In this document: piece after piece, positions 1 through 9,600 of the stretch
How the letters are laid out: every line of letters begins with the position of its first letter
How positions within the stretch are numbered: the first letter of the stretch is position 1
Source of the DNA: a bacterium
Lineage (GTDB): Bacteria > Acidobacteriota > HRBIN11 > JAKEFK01
Assembly (NCBI GenBank): GCA_022616075.1
Contig: JAKEFK010000072.1
Span: 1-42,256, forward strand
Reading direction: 5' to 3'
Length of the DNA stretch: 42,256 nt
Made by a program: the position numbers and the translations under genes
The notes under the pieces: model-generated
The model's input: the letters and a program-made list of their open reading frames with translations, nothing else
Databases searched by the model: none
Told to the model about the DNA's origin: nothing

Positions 1-128
1 GCTTGTTGAAAAATCAGTTGGAGCGCGGACTTCCAGTCCGCAAAAACCTGATCGCTCGACGAGCATTTTGCGGGCAAGGATGCCCGCGCTCCAACTGGGA
101 CCGCCAGCACCTGGATTTTTCAACAAGC
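1..128. repeat. Nested palindromic intergenic repeat
   Basis: The outer arms GCTTGTTGAAAAATC (1-15) and GATTTTTCAACAAGC (114-128) are perfect reverse complements. Inside them, AGTTGGAGCGCGG pairs imperfectly with CCCGCGCTCCAACT (83-96). Each inner arm also contains its own small palindrome: GCGGAC/GTCCGC on the left and GCGGGC/GCCCGC on the right. The whole can fold into a cruciform-like structure. No coding capacity is convincing. It may extend left of the window. It resembles the dispersed non-autonomous repeats of soil bacteria, but it is a different family from the GTAGCGCGG repeats later in this window. Confidence 0.75.
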
Positions 129-177
129 TCAGCCTGCGATCCACAAATTCCTATCTGATCGTGTTTTAATTGTTCAG

Positions 178-1077
178 ATGAAGCTCTGGCTATCGAAGAG
201 CAGTAAAGTTCCGCTCCACGAACAACTGACCACTCAGTTGGTGCTAGGAATTGTGAGCGCCGATCTTGCGCCTGGAGAACATCTGCCAAGCACCAATCAA
301 TTGGCGCGCCGATTTCAGATCCATCCGAATACGGTTCGCGCTGCGTACCGTCATCTGGTAAAGACGGGATGGCTCGAATGGCGAAGGGGAAGCGGATTCT
401 ATGTTTGTGATTTCAAGAAGGATGCGAAAGTAAGTCCGGGTCTTGAGCTGGATCATCTCATTTCAACTTTTTTCAGGCTGGCTCGTGACAAGGGGTATTC
501 ATTAGAAGAAATTCAGACCCGTATTGTGCGTTGGTTTTCCGTGCAACCACCGGATCACATCTTAGTGATTGAGCCGGAACCTGAACTGCGCGAAATTTTG
601 ACGATTGAAATCGGTAAGCAGAATATCAAACGCGTGGATGGAATCAGCTTAGAAGAATGTTCCAAGCCCGAAAAATTCCTGGGCGCATTTTGTGTGGCCT
701 TGTACGACAGTGCCAAAGCCGTGAAGGCGGTATTGCCGGCTGGAATTTCCTGTTTATTTTTGCATTCGCGATCTATTTCAAAGAATCTGCAAAACCAGAT
801 CAAACCTGGACCGGATACACTCATTACCGTTGTATCCAGATGGCCAAGTTTTCTTACCTGGTCACATACCACATTGGTAGCCGTGGGAATTGATTCTGAA
901 TCAATTCTGCTTCGTGACGCGCGGAATAAAAGTTGGGAGCGGGGATTAACGCCACGTGATTTCATCATCACCGACAGTCTTCTGGCCGGCCGTTTCCCGA
1001 AAAATTTCAAGCCACATGTTTTTCCCATTATCTCGGATGAATCGCTGCAGGAACTCCGCACACAATTTCAGACTTGA
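178..1077 (+). CDS. GntR-family transcriptional regulator with a long unassigned C-terminal domain
   Basis: Residues about 1-75 form a GntR winged helix-turn-helix, with PLHEQLTTQLVLGIVSADL, then PGEHLPSTNQLARRF and HPNTVRAAYRHLVKTGWLE, ending in the wing GSGFYV. The other roughly 220 residues do not match the FadR, HutC, MocR or short YtrA C-terminal types. They begin with a helical linker (about 85-118), then ILVIEPEPELREIL, which looks like the first strand and helix of an alpha/beta receiver- or periplasmic-binding-like fold. The ligand is unknown. The ATG at 178 is the first start with the complete DNA-binding domain; no strong Shine-Dalgarno is visible. A secreted hydrolase lies 107 bp downstream on the same strand and could be a target, but this is inference. 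Confidence 0.88.
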   Translation: MKLWLSKSSKVPLHEQLTTQLVLGIVSADLAPGEHLPSTNQLARRFQIHPNTVRAAYRHLVKTGWLEWRRGSGFYVCDFKKDAKVSPGLELDHLISTFFRLARDKGYSLEEIQTRIVRWFSVQPPDHILVIEPEPELREILTIEIGKQNIKRVDGISLEECSKPEKFLGAFCVALYDSAKAVKAVLPAGISCLFLHSRSISKNLQNQIKPGPDTLITVVSRWPSFLTWSHTTLVAVGIDSESILLRDARNKSWERGLTPRDFIITDSLLAGRFPKNFKPHVFPIISDESLQELRTQFQT

Positions 1078-1184
1078 CTTTGCAATCTCCAAAGGATTCA
1101 TTTCAATCGAGTTAGAAGAGCAAGAACGTTCAAGACGGTTCCGTAGCGCCATGCTAAGCTCCATGATGAAAACACAGCAAAGTC

Positions 1185-2030
1185 ATGATTGTCGGCTTAA
1201 TCATTCTGTTCGCGCTCTTGGCTCACGCTGCCTTTGCTGAGGATGCTCCTGTATTGTACGGCGACAATCCTGATGTGGGCCGTTATCTCCGCATGGGTGA
1301 TGCGGAAATATACTACGAGGTTTACGGGCAGGGTGAGCCGCTGGTGCTGCTTCATGGTGGCCTTTTCGGATACATCGCAGAATTCAAACACATCATTCCA
1401 GATCTAAGTCGTGATCATCTGGTAATCGCAATCGCGACGCGTGGACATGGAAAATCACAACTTGGCACAGAGCCGCTTTCCTATGGACTCATTGCCAAAG
1501 ATTTCGCCGCGGTCATTCGTGAGGTAGAAAAGCAACCGGTGAACGTGCTCGGCTTCAGTGATGGAGCAATCGCTGCTTATCATCTGGCGGCGACATATCC
1601 GGAGCTGGTCAAACGACTGATCGCAGTGGGCGGACCACTTGGATTGAATCAATTTACGGATGAAGGATTGACTGAACTCGATGGCTATGACACGCTGGAA
1701 GAGCTGGAAAAACTAGCCCCTGACTTTGTCACGAACCGCAACAAACTAATGCCGGACCAGTCCGTCTGGAACCGCTTTCTTGCAGAATTAGTGAAAATGT
1801 GGAAGCAGCGCGAATACATCTCAATAGAACAGGTGCGATCCATCCGATGTCCCGCGCTGATCGCCGGCGGTGATCGCGATCCATATGTGAATACAGAACA
1901 CTTCGTTGAAATCTATCGTCTCCTGCCGCAAGGTCAATTAGCAATTGTTCCTGAGTCAGGACATACTGTCTTCCACTCGAAACCGGCTTTCATGATTCAA
2001 CTCATCCGCGATTTCTTGGACCGGCAATAG
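1185..2030 (+). CDS. Secreted alpha/beta hydrolase
   Basis: The first 18 residues are a signal peptide with a likely cleavage site after AFA, so the enzyme is probably periplasmic or secreted. The mature part is an alpha/beta-hydrolase fold. It has the oxyanion-region motif LLHGG, a nucleophile elbow GFSDG (Ser), the acid in GGDRDPY (Asp) and the catalytic His in PESGHT. The size (281 aa) is normal for the family. The substrate cannot be told; ester or lactone hydrolysis is generic to this fold. The 3' end abuts a truncated VOC gene on the other strand, which suggests a rearrangement just after the stop codon. Confidence 0.88.
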   Translation: MIVGLIILFALLAHAAFAEDAPVLYGDNPDVGRYLRMGDAEIYYEVYGQGEPLVLLHGGLFGYIAEFKHIIPDLSRDHLVIAIATRGHGKSQLGTEPLSYGLIAKDFAAVIREVEKQPVNVLGFSDGAIAAYHLAATYPELVKRLIAVGGPLGLNQFTDEGLTELDGYDTLEELEKLAPDFVTNRNKLMPDQSVWNRFLAELVKMWKQREYISIEQVRSIRCPALIAGGDRDPYVNTEHFVEIYRLLPQGQLAIVPESGHTVFHSKPAFMIQLIRDFLDRQ

Positions 2031-2180
2031 TTCGACACCAAGAACGCCAACCGGCGGGTCCATCCAGTAGCCGGAGATTTTGAAACCCCACACATCCCGA
2101 TAGTACTCCGCCGTGCGTACAACGTCCGGTACAGTGAATTGTGGAACAATACTTTGAAAACGAACGTCAGGCTGTGTCAT
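2031..2180 (-). pseudogene. Truncated VOC (glyoxalase/bleomycin-resistance) gene remnant
   Basis: Reading leftward from the ATG at 2178-2180, the protein starts MTQPDVRFQSIVPQFTVPD and continues AEYYRDVWGFKISGYWMDPPV, a typical first beta-alpha-beta module of a VOC protein. Homology stops after MDPPV (about 2048), and the frame then runs antisense into the hydrolase gene. The second half of the fold and the metal ligands are missing. Its start overlaps the stop of the upstream methyltransferase by 14 bp, so the two were probably translationally coupled before the 3' end was lost. Confidence 0.7.
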
Positions 2181-2682
2181 CGCTTTTTTGGCTGAACGGG
2201 CGGAGAGTGAAGCCCCAACGCGGCACCTGGCCGCGATACGCACGATAGCTCTCTTCAAATCGCGATTCCAGTGTAGGCTCCTCATAAATGACCACGGCAA
2301 TATGGAAGATGATAAACATGAGCAATGCATATTCCAGAAGGGCGATGCTCCAAAAAAGCAACGCTTCCCCCAGGAGAACTGTGAGAACCCCGTTATACAT
2401 AGGGTTGCGCGTGAAGCGATACAGGCCGCGAACGACGAGGAGTTTCGGCGGATCGATCGGTGCGAGGGTTCCGCGGCCGACGGAAAAAAAATCCCACACG
2501 CAACGAAGCAGAACCGAAGCACCAAGCACAGTAAGGCAACCAGCCAGCACTGAGGCAGCTGAAAGGTCAGGCATGTGAAGTTGATTTGTGGCCCGGAGAA
2601 TTCGCATCGGGATATACACTGTAACGGTGCCGGGTATGATGATAACAAAAAAGACTGAGCGCATCGCAAGAAATATTCTCAT
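2167..2682 (-). CDS. Isoprenylcysteine carboxyl methyltransferase-family membrane protein
   Basis: The 171-aa product has four to five hydrophobic segments and the C-terminal signature of the ICMT/phospholipid methyltransferase superfamily: YRFTRNPMYNGVL, then YEEPTLESRFEESYRAY and VPRWGF. In this family, the RxP motif and the glutamate pair contact S-adenosylmethionine at the membrane surface. The actual acceptor (lipid, small thiol or peptide) is not predictable. Its stop codon overlaps the start of the truncated VOC gene. The intergenic region before the divergent alcohol dehydrogenase is about 137 bp and would hold both promoters. Confidence 0.85.
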   Translation of the reverse strand: MRIFLAMRSVFFVIIIPGTVTVYIPMRILRATNQLHMPDLSAASVLAGCLTVLGASVLLRCVWDFFSVGRGTLAPIDPPKLLVVRGLYRFTRNPMYNGVLTVLLGEALLFWSIALLEYALLMFIIFHIAVVIYEEPTLESRFEESYRAYRGQVPRWGFTLRPFSQKSDDTA

Positions 2683-2819
2683 AATGTCGCAAACTCAGTA
2701 GACGTCTCTTAATAATGATAGCGCTTCTCTTGGCGCGTTTTGCGAGTACATTGGCGCAAATCGCTAGTGCTGAGCACAAATCGGAGTCCTAAGATTGGAA
2801 GATGAAGGAGGTTGAGATT

Positions 2820-3878
2820 ATGTATACGATTCGAGCTTACGCAGCTCAAAACCAAAATACACCGCTTGTTCCCTTTTCAATTCCGCGCCGCGATCCCGGC
2901 GCAAAGGATGTGCAAATCGAAATTCTTTACTGTGGGGTTTGTCATTCTGATCTTCATCAGGTTCGAAACGAATGGCAAAGTTTTATAAGTACAACTTATC
3001 CCTGCGTTCCCGGCCATGAGATCGTCGGACGTGTGACAAAGGTTGGTGCTGACGTTCGAAAGTTTAAGCGGGGAGACCTTGCGGCAGTCGGTTGCATGGT
3101 GGATTCTTGTCGCGTATGTGGAAATTGCAGAGAAGGGCTTGAACAATACTGTGATAACGGTCCGGTGTTCACATACAACGGTGAAGATAAACATCTGGGT
3201 AAACCAACTTATGGCGGATATTCCGAAAGCATTGTTGTCGATGAAGCATTCGTTTTGCGTGTGCCGGACAAGTTAGACCTTGCCGCGGCCGCTCCTTTGC
3301 TTTGTGCGGGAATCACCACTTATTCTCCACTGCGTTACTGGAAGGTTCGTGAAGGCAAGAAAGTGGGCATAGTCGGACTCGGTGGACTTGGCCACATGGC
3401 GGTGAAATTCTCAGACGCACTCGGAGCGAACGTCGTTCTTTTCACCACCTCTCCCAACAAGAAAGCTGATGCGCTGCGGCTGGGGGCCGATGAAGTGGTT
3501 AATTCGAAAGAAACACGCGAGATGCAAAAACATGTGAACAGCTTCGACTTTATTCTGGATACGGTTTCTGCGCCGCATGATGTTAGCGCCTATCTGGAGC
3601 TTCTGAAGCGCGACGGAACAATGACGCTTGTCGGAGCGCCGGAAAAACCTCATTCAGTACCAGTCTTCAACCTGATTTTGAAACGCCGCCGGCTCGCTGG
3701 ATCTGGTATTGGTGGAGTTCAGGAAACTCAGGAGATGCTGGATTTCTGTGCCGAACACGGAATCGTCTGTGATACCGAAATGATCCCGATCCAAAAAATC
3801 AATGAGGCTTATGATCGTCTTCAAAAAGGCGATGTGAAGTATCGTTTTGTCATCGACATGGCTTCCTTAAAAGCATAA
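2820..3878 (+). CDS. Zinc-dependent NAD(P) alcohol dehydrogenase, cinnamyl-alcohol-dehydrogenase type
   Basis: This is a medium-chain dehydrogenase/reductase of the CAD/YahK group. Catalytic-zinc residues are visible at GVCHSD (Cys41) and PGHE (His66, Glu67). The structural-zinc cluster is CRVCGNC plus EQYC (Cys96, 99, 102, 110). The Rossmann motif GLGGLGHMAVK binds NAD(P)H. It likely interconverts aldehydes and alcohols in the cytosol. The start at 2820 is chosen because AAGGAGG (2805-2811) is an excellent Shine-Dalgarno for it; an in-frame ATG at 2802 lies upstream of that site. An AraC regulator follows 15 bp downstream, suggesting a detoxification-type pair. Confidence 0.93.
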   Translation: MYTIRAYAAQNQNTPLVPFSIPRRDPGAKDVQIEILYCGVCHSDLHQVRNEWQSFISTTYPCVPGHEIVGRVTKVGADVRKFKRGDLAAVGCMVDSCRVCGNCREGLEQYCDNGPVFTYNGEDKHLGKPTYGGYSESIVVDEAFVLRVPDKLDLAAAAPLLCAGITTYSPLRYWKVREGKKVGIVGLGGLGHMAVKFSDALGANVVLFTTSPNKKADALRLGADEVVNSKETREMQKHVNSFDFILDTVSAPHDVSAYLELLKRDGTMTLVGAPEKPHSVPVFNLILKRRRLAGSGIGGVQETQEMLDFCAEHGIVCDTEMIPIQKINEAYDRLQKGDVKYRFVIDMASLKA

Positions 3879-3892
3879 ACTTGAGCTCAATC

Positions 3893-4933
3893 ATGGCGAA
3901 ACAATTCAGAATCTCAACTCTTTTTCCTCAGCGACTGGAAGAGTTCGGGCTTACGCCGGCTGTAGTGTTGCGCCACGCGGGTTTGCCGATCGGTTTGTTC
4001 AGCCGGGAAAAAATTCTTCTAACGACTGATGAGCTTTTCGCGCTGTGGCGCGCGATTGGCGAGGTAAGCCGCGATCCTGCCATCGGACTCAAGCTGGGAA
4101 GCGAACAACGGATCGAACGATATGATCCGATTGGAATTGCCGCACTCTATACTCGCTCGTTTCGAGATGCCTTGCAGCGAATTGCTCGATACAAACAGCT
4201 GACCTGTCCGGAGGAAATATCGCTCGTGGAGAACGATCGTGAATCCGCCGTTCAGTTTAAGTGGCTGCGAGCAAAGGAAGCAGAGCCCACAGTACTTCTG
4301 GAATGCTGCTTTGCATGGATCGTCAGCATCGGCAGGCGAGGAACGGGACGCGCCCTCACGCCGGTTCGAGTTGAGTTTCAGCGACCACCCACAAACCGGG
4401 AAGTATTTCAGTCTTACTTTCAATGCCCTGTAAAGTTCAAAGCCGCCCGTAACGCCTTGATCTTCAAGCGGTCAGATATCGATCAGCCGTTTCTGACGCA
4501 CAATGCCGAACTGCTCGCCATGCTGGCTCCACATTTCGATGCCGAGCTCAACTCACAACAGGCGAAACAATCCACGCGTGACAATGTGAAGGAGATCCTA
4601 AAACGATTGCTTGCCGGACAGAGACCCGGGATGGAGGAAGTCGCGCAACAATTGAACATGAGCCGGCGAAGTTTGCAGCGCCGGCTCACAGAAAACGGCG
4701 TCACCTTCCAAAAATTGCTGGAAGAGGCGCGTCGCGAACTGGCTCATCATTATTTGATTTACTCGTCTCTGGAGTTGGCGCAGACTGCCTATCTGCTGGG
4801 CTATGAGAATTCCAATTCATTTTTCCGCGCATTTCACAGCTGGGAAGGAACTTCTCCCGGCAAATGGCGGGCGATGCACATGAACCTTCCGGAGGCTTCA
4901 GGAGGATCCCAGAACGTAAATCACCCAGGGTGA
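3893..4933 (+). CDS. AraC-family transcriptional regulator with arabinose-binding-like N-terminal domain
   Basis: The 346-aa product has the OruR/ArgR-type layout: an N-terminal ligand-sensing domain (about 10-200) and a C-terminal pair of helix-turn-helix motifs. The first HTH lies around MEEVAQQLNMSRRSLQRRL and the second around LAQTAYLLGYENSNSFFRAF, followed by GTSPGKWR. It starts 15 bp after the alcohol dehydrogenase and probably shares its transcript and controls it. An in-frame TTG at 3881 is an alternative start; no clear Shine-Dalgarno separates them. The last 36 bases overlap the convergent methyltransferase gene. Confidence 0.9.
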   Translation: MAKQFRISTLFPQRLEEFGLTPAVVLRHAGLPIGLFSREKILLTTDELFALWRAIGEVSRDPAIGLKLGSEQRIERYDPIGIAALYTRSFRDALQRIARYKQLTCPEEISLVENDRESAVQFKWLRAKEAEPTVLLECCFAWIVSIGRRGTGRALTPVRVEFQRPPTNREVFQSYFQCPVKFKAARNALIFKRSDIDQPFLTHNAELLAMLAPHFDAELNSQQAKQSTRDNVKEILKRLLAGQRPGMEEVAQQLNMSRRSLQRRLTENGVTFQKLLEEARRELAHHYLIYSSLELAQTAYLLGYENSNSFFRAFHSWEGTSPGKWRAMHMNLPEASGGSQNVNHPG

Positions 4934-5641
4934 AACTGTGGTTTCACTTACCCATGTATATGGCTCGGTCTCCTTCCCCAGGGGTCGATGGGAATTGATT
5001 ACTTTCAAACCCGCTTGATCGTACACTTCACGGTATCCTTCATCGGTCCAAAAGATGTCTTCTACGGGTCGCCTGTCCTCAACGTCAAGCATTACGACGT
5101 GGACGCGATCGCCGCACCGCGCCTTTTTGTTTTCAGGAAAGTCTTTTGTTGAAAATGAAGTCCATTCATGAACATAGACTTCCGGGGAGGACACGAGGTT
5201 CACGATCCGTCCATCCGGTTTGAGCAGATCTTTTAGGGAACGAAATAGCTTGACCTTCTTTTCCAGGGAGGGAATATTGTCGAAGGGAAACGCAGATAAA
5301 ATCAGGTCAAAGGTCCCAGCTTCTATAATGCCAACTTCACCGTCTGGGACAAGTCGATAATCTCCCTGAGGGTCCCGCTCGCGGGCCCGCGTCAGCATCG
5401 ACTCCGAGATGTCAAGGCCGATCACATCGAAGCCCAGATGTTTCAAAAATCTAGTAGAACGACCCGCACCGCACCCGAAGTCGATTGCCTTTCTACCCTG
5501 CACGTGTTCCGCGATGATCTCAGGCAGATCCCGGAACGCCAGGTAGTATGTTGCCGGAAATTCAAGCGTCGCGTAGGCCGCTGAACGCTCCTGATCGTCG
5601 TAAACGTTGGAGAATTTCGCGTTCATCTGTGTCGCTATCAT
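4898..5641 (-). CDS. Class I SAM-dependent methyltransferase
   Basis: The SAM-binding motif I is AIDFGCGAGRSTRFL. It is followed by the acidic end of strand 2 in VIGLDIS and motif post-I residues around DLILSAFPFDNIP. The product is about 247 aa, typical of soluble small-molecule methyltransferases (Methyltransf_11/25 type). The acceptor is unknown. Starts are ambiguous: TTG at 5650, ATG at 5641 and ATG at 5626 are all in frame and none has a strong ribosome site. The 3' end overlaps the AraC gene in convergent orientation. Confidence 0.87.
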   Translation of the reverse strand: MIATQMNAKFSNVYDDQERSAAYATLEFPATYYLAFRDLPEIIAEHVQGRKAIDFGCGAGRSTRFLKHLGFDVIGLDISESMLTRARERDPQGDYRLVPDGEVGIIEAGTFDLILSAFPFDNIPSLEKKVKLFRSLKDLLKPDGRIVNLVSSPEVYVHEWTSFSTKDFPENKKARCGDRVHVVMLDVEDRRPVEDIFWTDEGYREVYDQAGLKVINSHRPLGKETEPYTWVSETTVSPWVIYVLGSS

Positions 5642-5781
5642 TTTAGTCAAGAAAACTCGACAAGTTCAAGAATGTGCCCGCACCAATCCGATCTTCTCCC
5701 CTATCCGGTCTCTCTCTAGTTTCTTTTTCCTTTTTTGTTTGCGGCCGAAGCCGCACTGCGGATATGGTATAAGAAATCATT

Positions 5782-6156
5782 GTGAATAAACGAATTTTTT
5801 CAAAGCCTGTTTTGGCGATGATTCACAACAGCAAAATCATGGGAGTTCGTTCGGGAACGCAGCACCGATTTACCGGAATCTGGGTCGTAGTCGTGAAGGA
5901 GAGAGTATTCGTTCGTTCCTGGGAAAATAAACCGACCGGCTGGCACCACGCGTTTCTAAAAGATTCAACTGGAGCGATTCAAGTTTCCGGTCGCGAGATT
6001 GCTGTTCGCGCGAAAAGGGTCCGAGGCAAACGATTGATGGAAGCGATCGAAGAGGCATACGCAGAAAAATACAATACGAAGGCATCGCTCAAATATGTTC
6101 GCGGTTTTCGTTTAGAACAGCGGCGGATGACTACTATGGAATTCGTGCCAGTTTAA
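5782..6156 (+). CDS. DUF2255 family protein
   Basis: The 124-aa protein contains the DUF2255 pattern HRFTGIWVVVV, then VFVRSWENKPTGWHHAF, REIAVRAKRVRG and EKYNTKASLKYVRGF. The family is small, cytosolic and of unknown function, with a split-barrel-like predicted fold. The start is a GTG at 5782; the next ATG (5818) would remove only a few residues and is possible. It ends 23 bp before the convergent VOC gene. Confidence 0.85.
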   Translation: MNKRIFSKPVLAMIHNSKIMGVRSGTQHRFTGIWVVVVKERVFVRSWENKPTGWHHAFLKDSTGAIQVSGREIAVRAKRVRGKRLMEAIEEAYAEKYNTKASLKYVRGFRLEQRRMTTMEFVPV

Positions 6157-6179
6157 ACAGGTTGACTATCCCGATCAAT

Positions 6180-6596
6180 TCATTTCGAACGGCCGCGGAA
6201 ACGTTTCTTAACTGCGCGTTTCTTGATCTCCTGAGCAAAGTACCATTGATGACCTTCCGGGTCCTCCGCGCCGTATCGGCGATGACCATAGAATGTATCC
6301 TCAAGTTCATCAAGAATCTTTGCGCCTGCTTTTCTGGCGCGTTGAAAATGCTTCACTACATCGGGAACGTTGATGTAGAGGGTTTGCGTTGCTTGTCCAA
6401 GCCGCTTCGGATTCTGGTATTTTGAGCCGGGGTATCCCATCATAATCGAATCCTCCCCGAATTTCATCGCCGCGTGATTGACTTTGCCGTCTGCTCCTAA
6501 CATCGGTCTGCCGAATTTTCGAAAACCAAAGGCCTTAGAGAGAAACTTTAAAGCGGTGCTGACATCTTGATAATACAGATACGGTGTAATGGCCAT
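6180..6596 (-). CDS. VOC family protein, PhnB/glyoxalase-like
   Basis: The 138-aa protein has the single-domain VOC layout: PYLYYQDVSTALKFLSKAFG near the start, a central strand with LYINVPDVVKHFQRARKAGA, and the C-terminal DPEGHQWYFAQ. Such proteins act as lyases, isomerases or binding proteins, and the specific reaction is not predictable. Asp/Glu-Gly-His near the end is the usual metal-ligand region. A good Shine-Dalgarno (GAGGAGG) lies about 9 nt before the ATG. The C-terminal tail KKRAVKKRFRGRSK is unusually basic. Confidence 0.9.
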   Translation of the reverse strand: MAITPYLYYQDVSTALKFLSKAFGFRKFGRPMLGADGKVNHAAMKFGEDSIMMGYPGSKYQNPKRLGQATQTLYINVPDVVKHFQRARKAGAKILDELEDTFYGHRRYGAEDPEGHQWYFAQEIKKRAVKKRFRGRSK

Positions 6597-6644
6597 CGAA
6601 GTAGCCTCCTCGTTATCGATGCATGCTTTAATAGATATTGTACT

Positions 6645-9600
6645 TCAGTCGGCACGAACAGTCCGCGCCACGCTGATATTCAACGAAGTGCCCGGCAACA
6701 ATGTATTGACCACTTGAAGCGTATACACACCGGACGCGCTCAACTGTGAATCGATCCCTGAGAAACTCAATCCAGAAATCAAAGCCTGCCCCGACGCAAT
6801 CAAATTTCCCGCAGGATCCAGCAATTTTACGCCTAAAGGCATTGGTGAACCTTCTATCAGCACGGAAACTTCCTGATCCGCCGGCCCGATGTTAAAGGTG
6901 CGTGTGATCAAAGCGCCTTCGCTGCTGTTTGCGCTGCCGCTATCTGTTTCCGAACGGAACTGAACGGCTGAAGCATTTGCGCCTTCGCCATCACAACTGA
7001 TTTGAAATCCATCCACATACACAGTTCCTGAAACGTGAACGATCCGAATTTCATGCGTGCCGTTTGCCAGATTCGAAAAACTTACGGAGTGACCGAAACT
7101 GATTTTCCCCGTTCCGGCATACGAAAGAGTCTGATTTTTCACTCCATCAATATAGATGTCCGCCGTTCCTCCGGAACTGGAGAGCGCATAGAAATACGTT
7201 ATCCCTGTTCCTTCGAAGACCACTCGAGTGGCAGCACCTTTCTTGTTGCTGCCCACCCGAACGTGATAACCGCCATTCGAAGCAGCGGAGTCCGTCTTGA
7301 AATGCCATCCGCCTGTATACTCGACAGCCGCATGCGAATCATCAATTGCCGGTGGTGGGTCAATTTGTAGTGCAAGCTTTCCGAGATCGGATCGCGTCAA
7401 TGCATCGATTGCCTGCACGCGCGCGACATAATCACCCGGCGCCGGATAGGAATGGCTAACGCTGTTTGTTGTTGTTTCGAAAAACGGTGTGCCATCGCCG
7501 AAGTCCCACCGGTATTTGGTAAATTCGGCTTGACGGCTTGAAGTTGCGTTCGCTGTAAATTGAACTGTCGTGCAAGTTGTAATGCCTGCCAGAGCAACAG
7601 AAACATCATCGTTGACGAAATCTAACAGCAGACCCAGAGCCTGCGGCGCTGTCAGGTCCCCAAGGTTCGAATTCAAACCTTCTAATCCGACATGAAGCAG
7701 CGCGGCGCTCCAGTTTACTTTAGGCGTTTCATTCTCCAACGTGAGATCGGGAGCAACACCCGTTGCAACACCTGATTCTTCGCGCAAAGCATCGATTCCA
7801 TTTCTAGTTGTTGTTTGGTAGTTGCCCAAAACTCTTGCGTGCGGAGCGATGTTTTCAGCGTTATACAACTGGATGCATCCGTCATCTTTATCTGCTGCTT
7901 CCGCTTTGCGGCCCGCATCCGGAAAGATCTGATTGTTTGCGCCATCTCCACCGTTGTTTACACTCACATCACCCTCACGGCCAAAGAGTTCAAACTTGGT
8001 GATCAGCACATCGGCAGGAGTTGTGACTGCGTAGAAATCCGCATCGCTGGTAATGTTTGTACAGTTCGCAGGTTCCTTTTCAAAACCACGAATGAAGCCA
8101 GCCATCGATGTGAGGTTAAAGTCACTACCGGTATTTTGGTTATACAGGATCTGTGAGTTGAGGTCCTGACCAATCGCGATCAGTTTGCCGCCACCGGTCA
8201 AATAATCCTGCAGCGGAAAAGAGCCGCCCACGTGAGTAGTGGACCAGTTCGTGAAGTTGTCTCCCATATAAAGAATTGCGGTTCTATAGTTCTGCAATTG
8301 CACGAGCGTGACGCCCGGATTGCCATTGGCCGCTGTGGAAATTCCGCCATCAAAGAGGTCATAAGTAAGTCCGAGTGAGCTGAGCGCGCCTGTGTAGAAG
8401 GACCTGAAATCGCCGGCGCCACTTGCAGTCCGGTCCCAATCAATCAGCAGAACATCTTTGACCGCGCTTGCATCCTGAATCCTTACATAATAAGGAAGGC
8501 GATAACTCTTTCCATTTCCTGTAATTTCCACAAAACCTTCAAAGTCACCGGCAGGCGCTCCGGAAGTAGAAAGGTTGAGTGTGAACGAACCACCTGGACT
8601 GGAAAATGAAGAAGGCGCTGCCGTAACATTTACCGCAGAGTGGCCGATGACCGGAATGATGCTCACTGTATATTGCAAAAGAGGTTGTCCCTGCCCTCGC
8701 ATATCTGTTGCAATGATGTTCGCGTTTCCGGATTGACCGGAGGAAAGCAGTCCAAAGCTGACACTGGATGGAGTGAAAGTGAGATCAGGATTTACAAGCC
8801 TCGCAGCATCGACGCGCCCTGCGCCCCGGTGCTTTGCAAGCGCAGGAATACTGAACGCGGTATCCAGGAACATCGCGGTATTCGCATCATTCATGATCGC
8901 GCTTTTCACCTGAGCGGGTGTCCATGTTGGATGAAGCGCTTTCACCAGAGCCGCAATACCGGTGATGTGAGGCGTTGACATTGACGTTCCGCTGAGCTGT
9001 TCGAAGAACGGAGGGGTTACTGTTCCTGCCGCATCTGTAATTGAAGAAAGAATGTTTGCGCCAGGTGCAGCAATATCCGGCTTGACAGTCATGATGGCAG
9101 AAGGACCGCGACTGCTGAAGCTGGAAACAGTGTCCGGCCACGCAGTCGTTAACCGCGCGACCGGACCTTTTATGGACGCATTAGGAGCTGCATTGGCGGC
9201 CGCCCACGTCACCATACCAAGTCCATCTGTTTTGCTGATCATCACTGATGGAATGACCGGAGGATTGAAGCCACCCATCACAGTGGGAGGATCGTCTGCG
9301 TTATTGTGAACAATCATCGCAACCGCGCCTGCCGCCATCACATTGTTCTTTTTCGCATCAAACGTGCATGTGCCGCGCGAAACCAGCGCGATTTTGCCGG
9401 TCATGCTTCCCGCCGGCAACGCGGCGCAAGCCTGACCCGCGCTGCCTGATGTGCCTCCCGGCGTCACGACATATTCCCCTGAAATTGTTGTGACGATCGG
9501 TGGAGCCGGAGCAGCTCCGGGAATGCCTACACGATCCTGCAATGAAGGAGGCGCGCCTGTTACGCTCACCGCATTCGAAAAAAGACGCGCATGAGTGCTG

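Noticed and set aside
1956-2669. A 237-codon minus-strand frame across the hydrolase end and the methyltransferase
   Set aside because: Only its last part (from 2180 leftward) reads as a VOC protein. The rest is antisense or out of frame to the methyltransferase, and its residues look random.
2802-2819. Upstream ATG of the alcohol dehydrogenase
   Set aside because: The Shine-Dalgarno AAGGAGG lies inside this extension and is well placed for ATG 2820; the extra residues have no family match.
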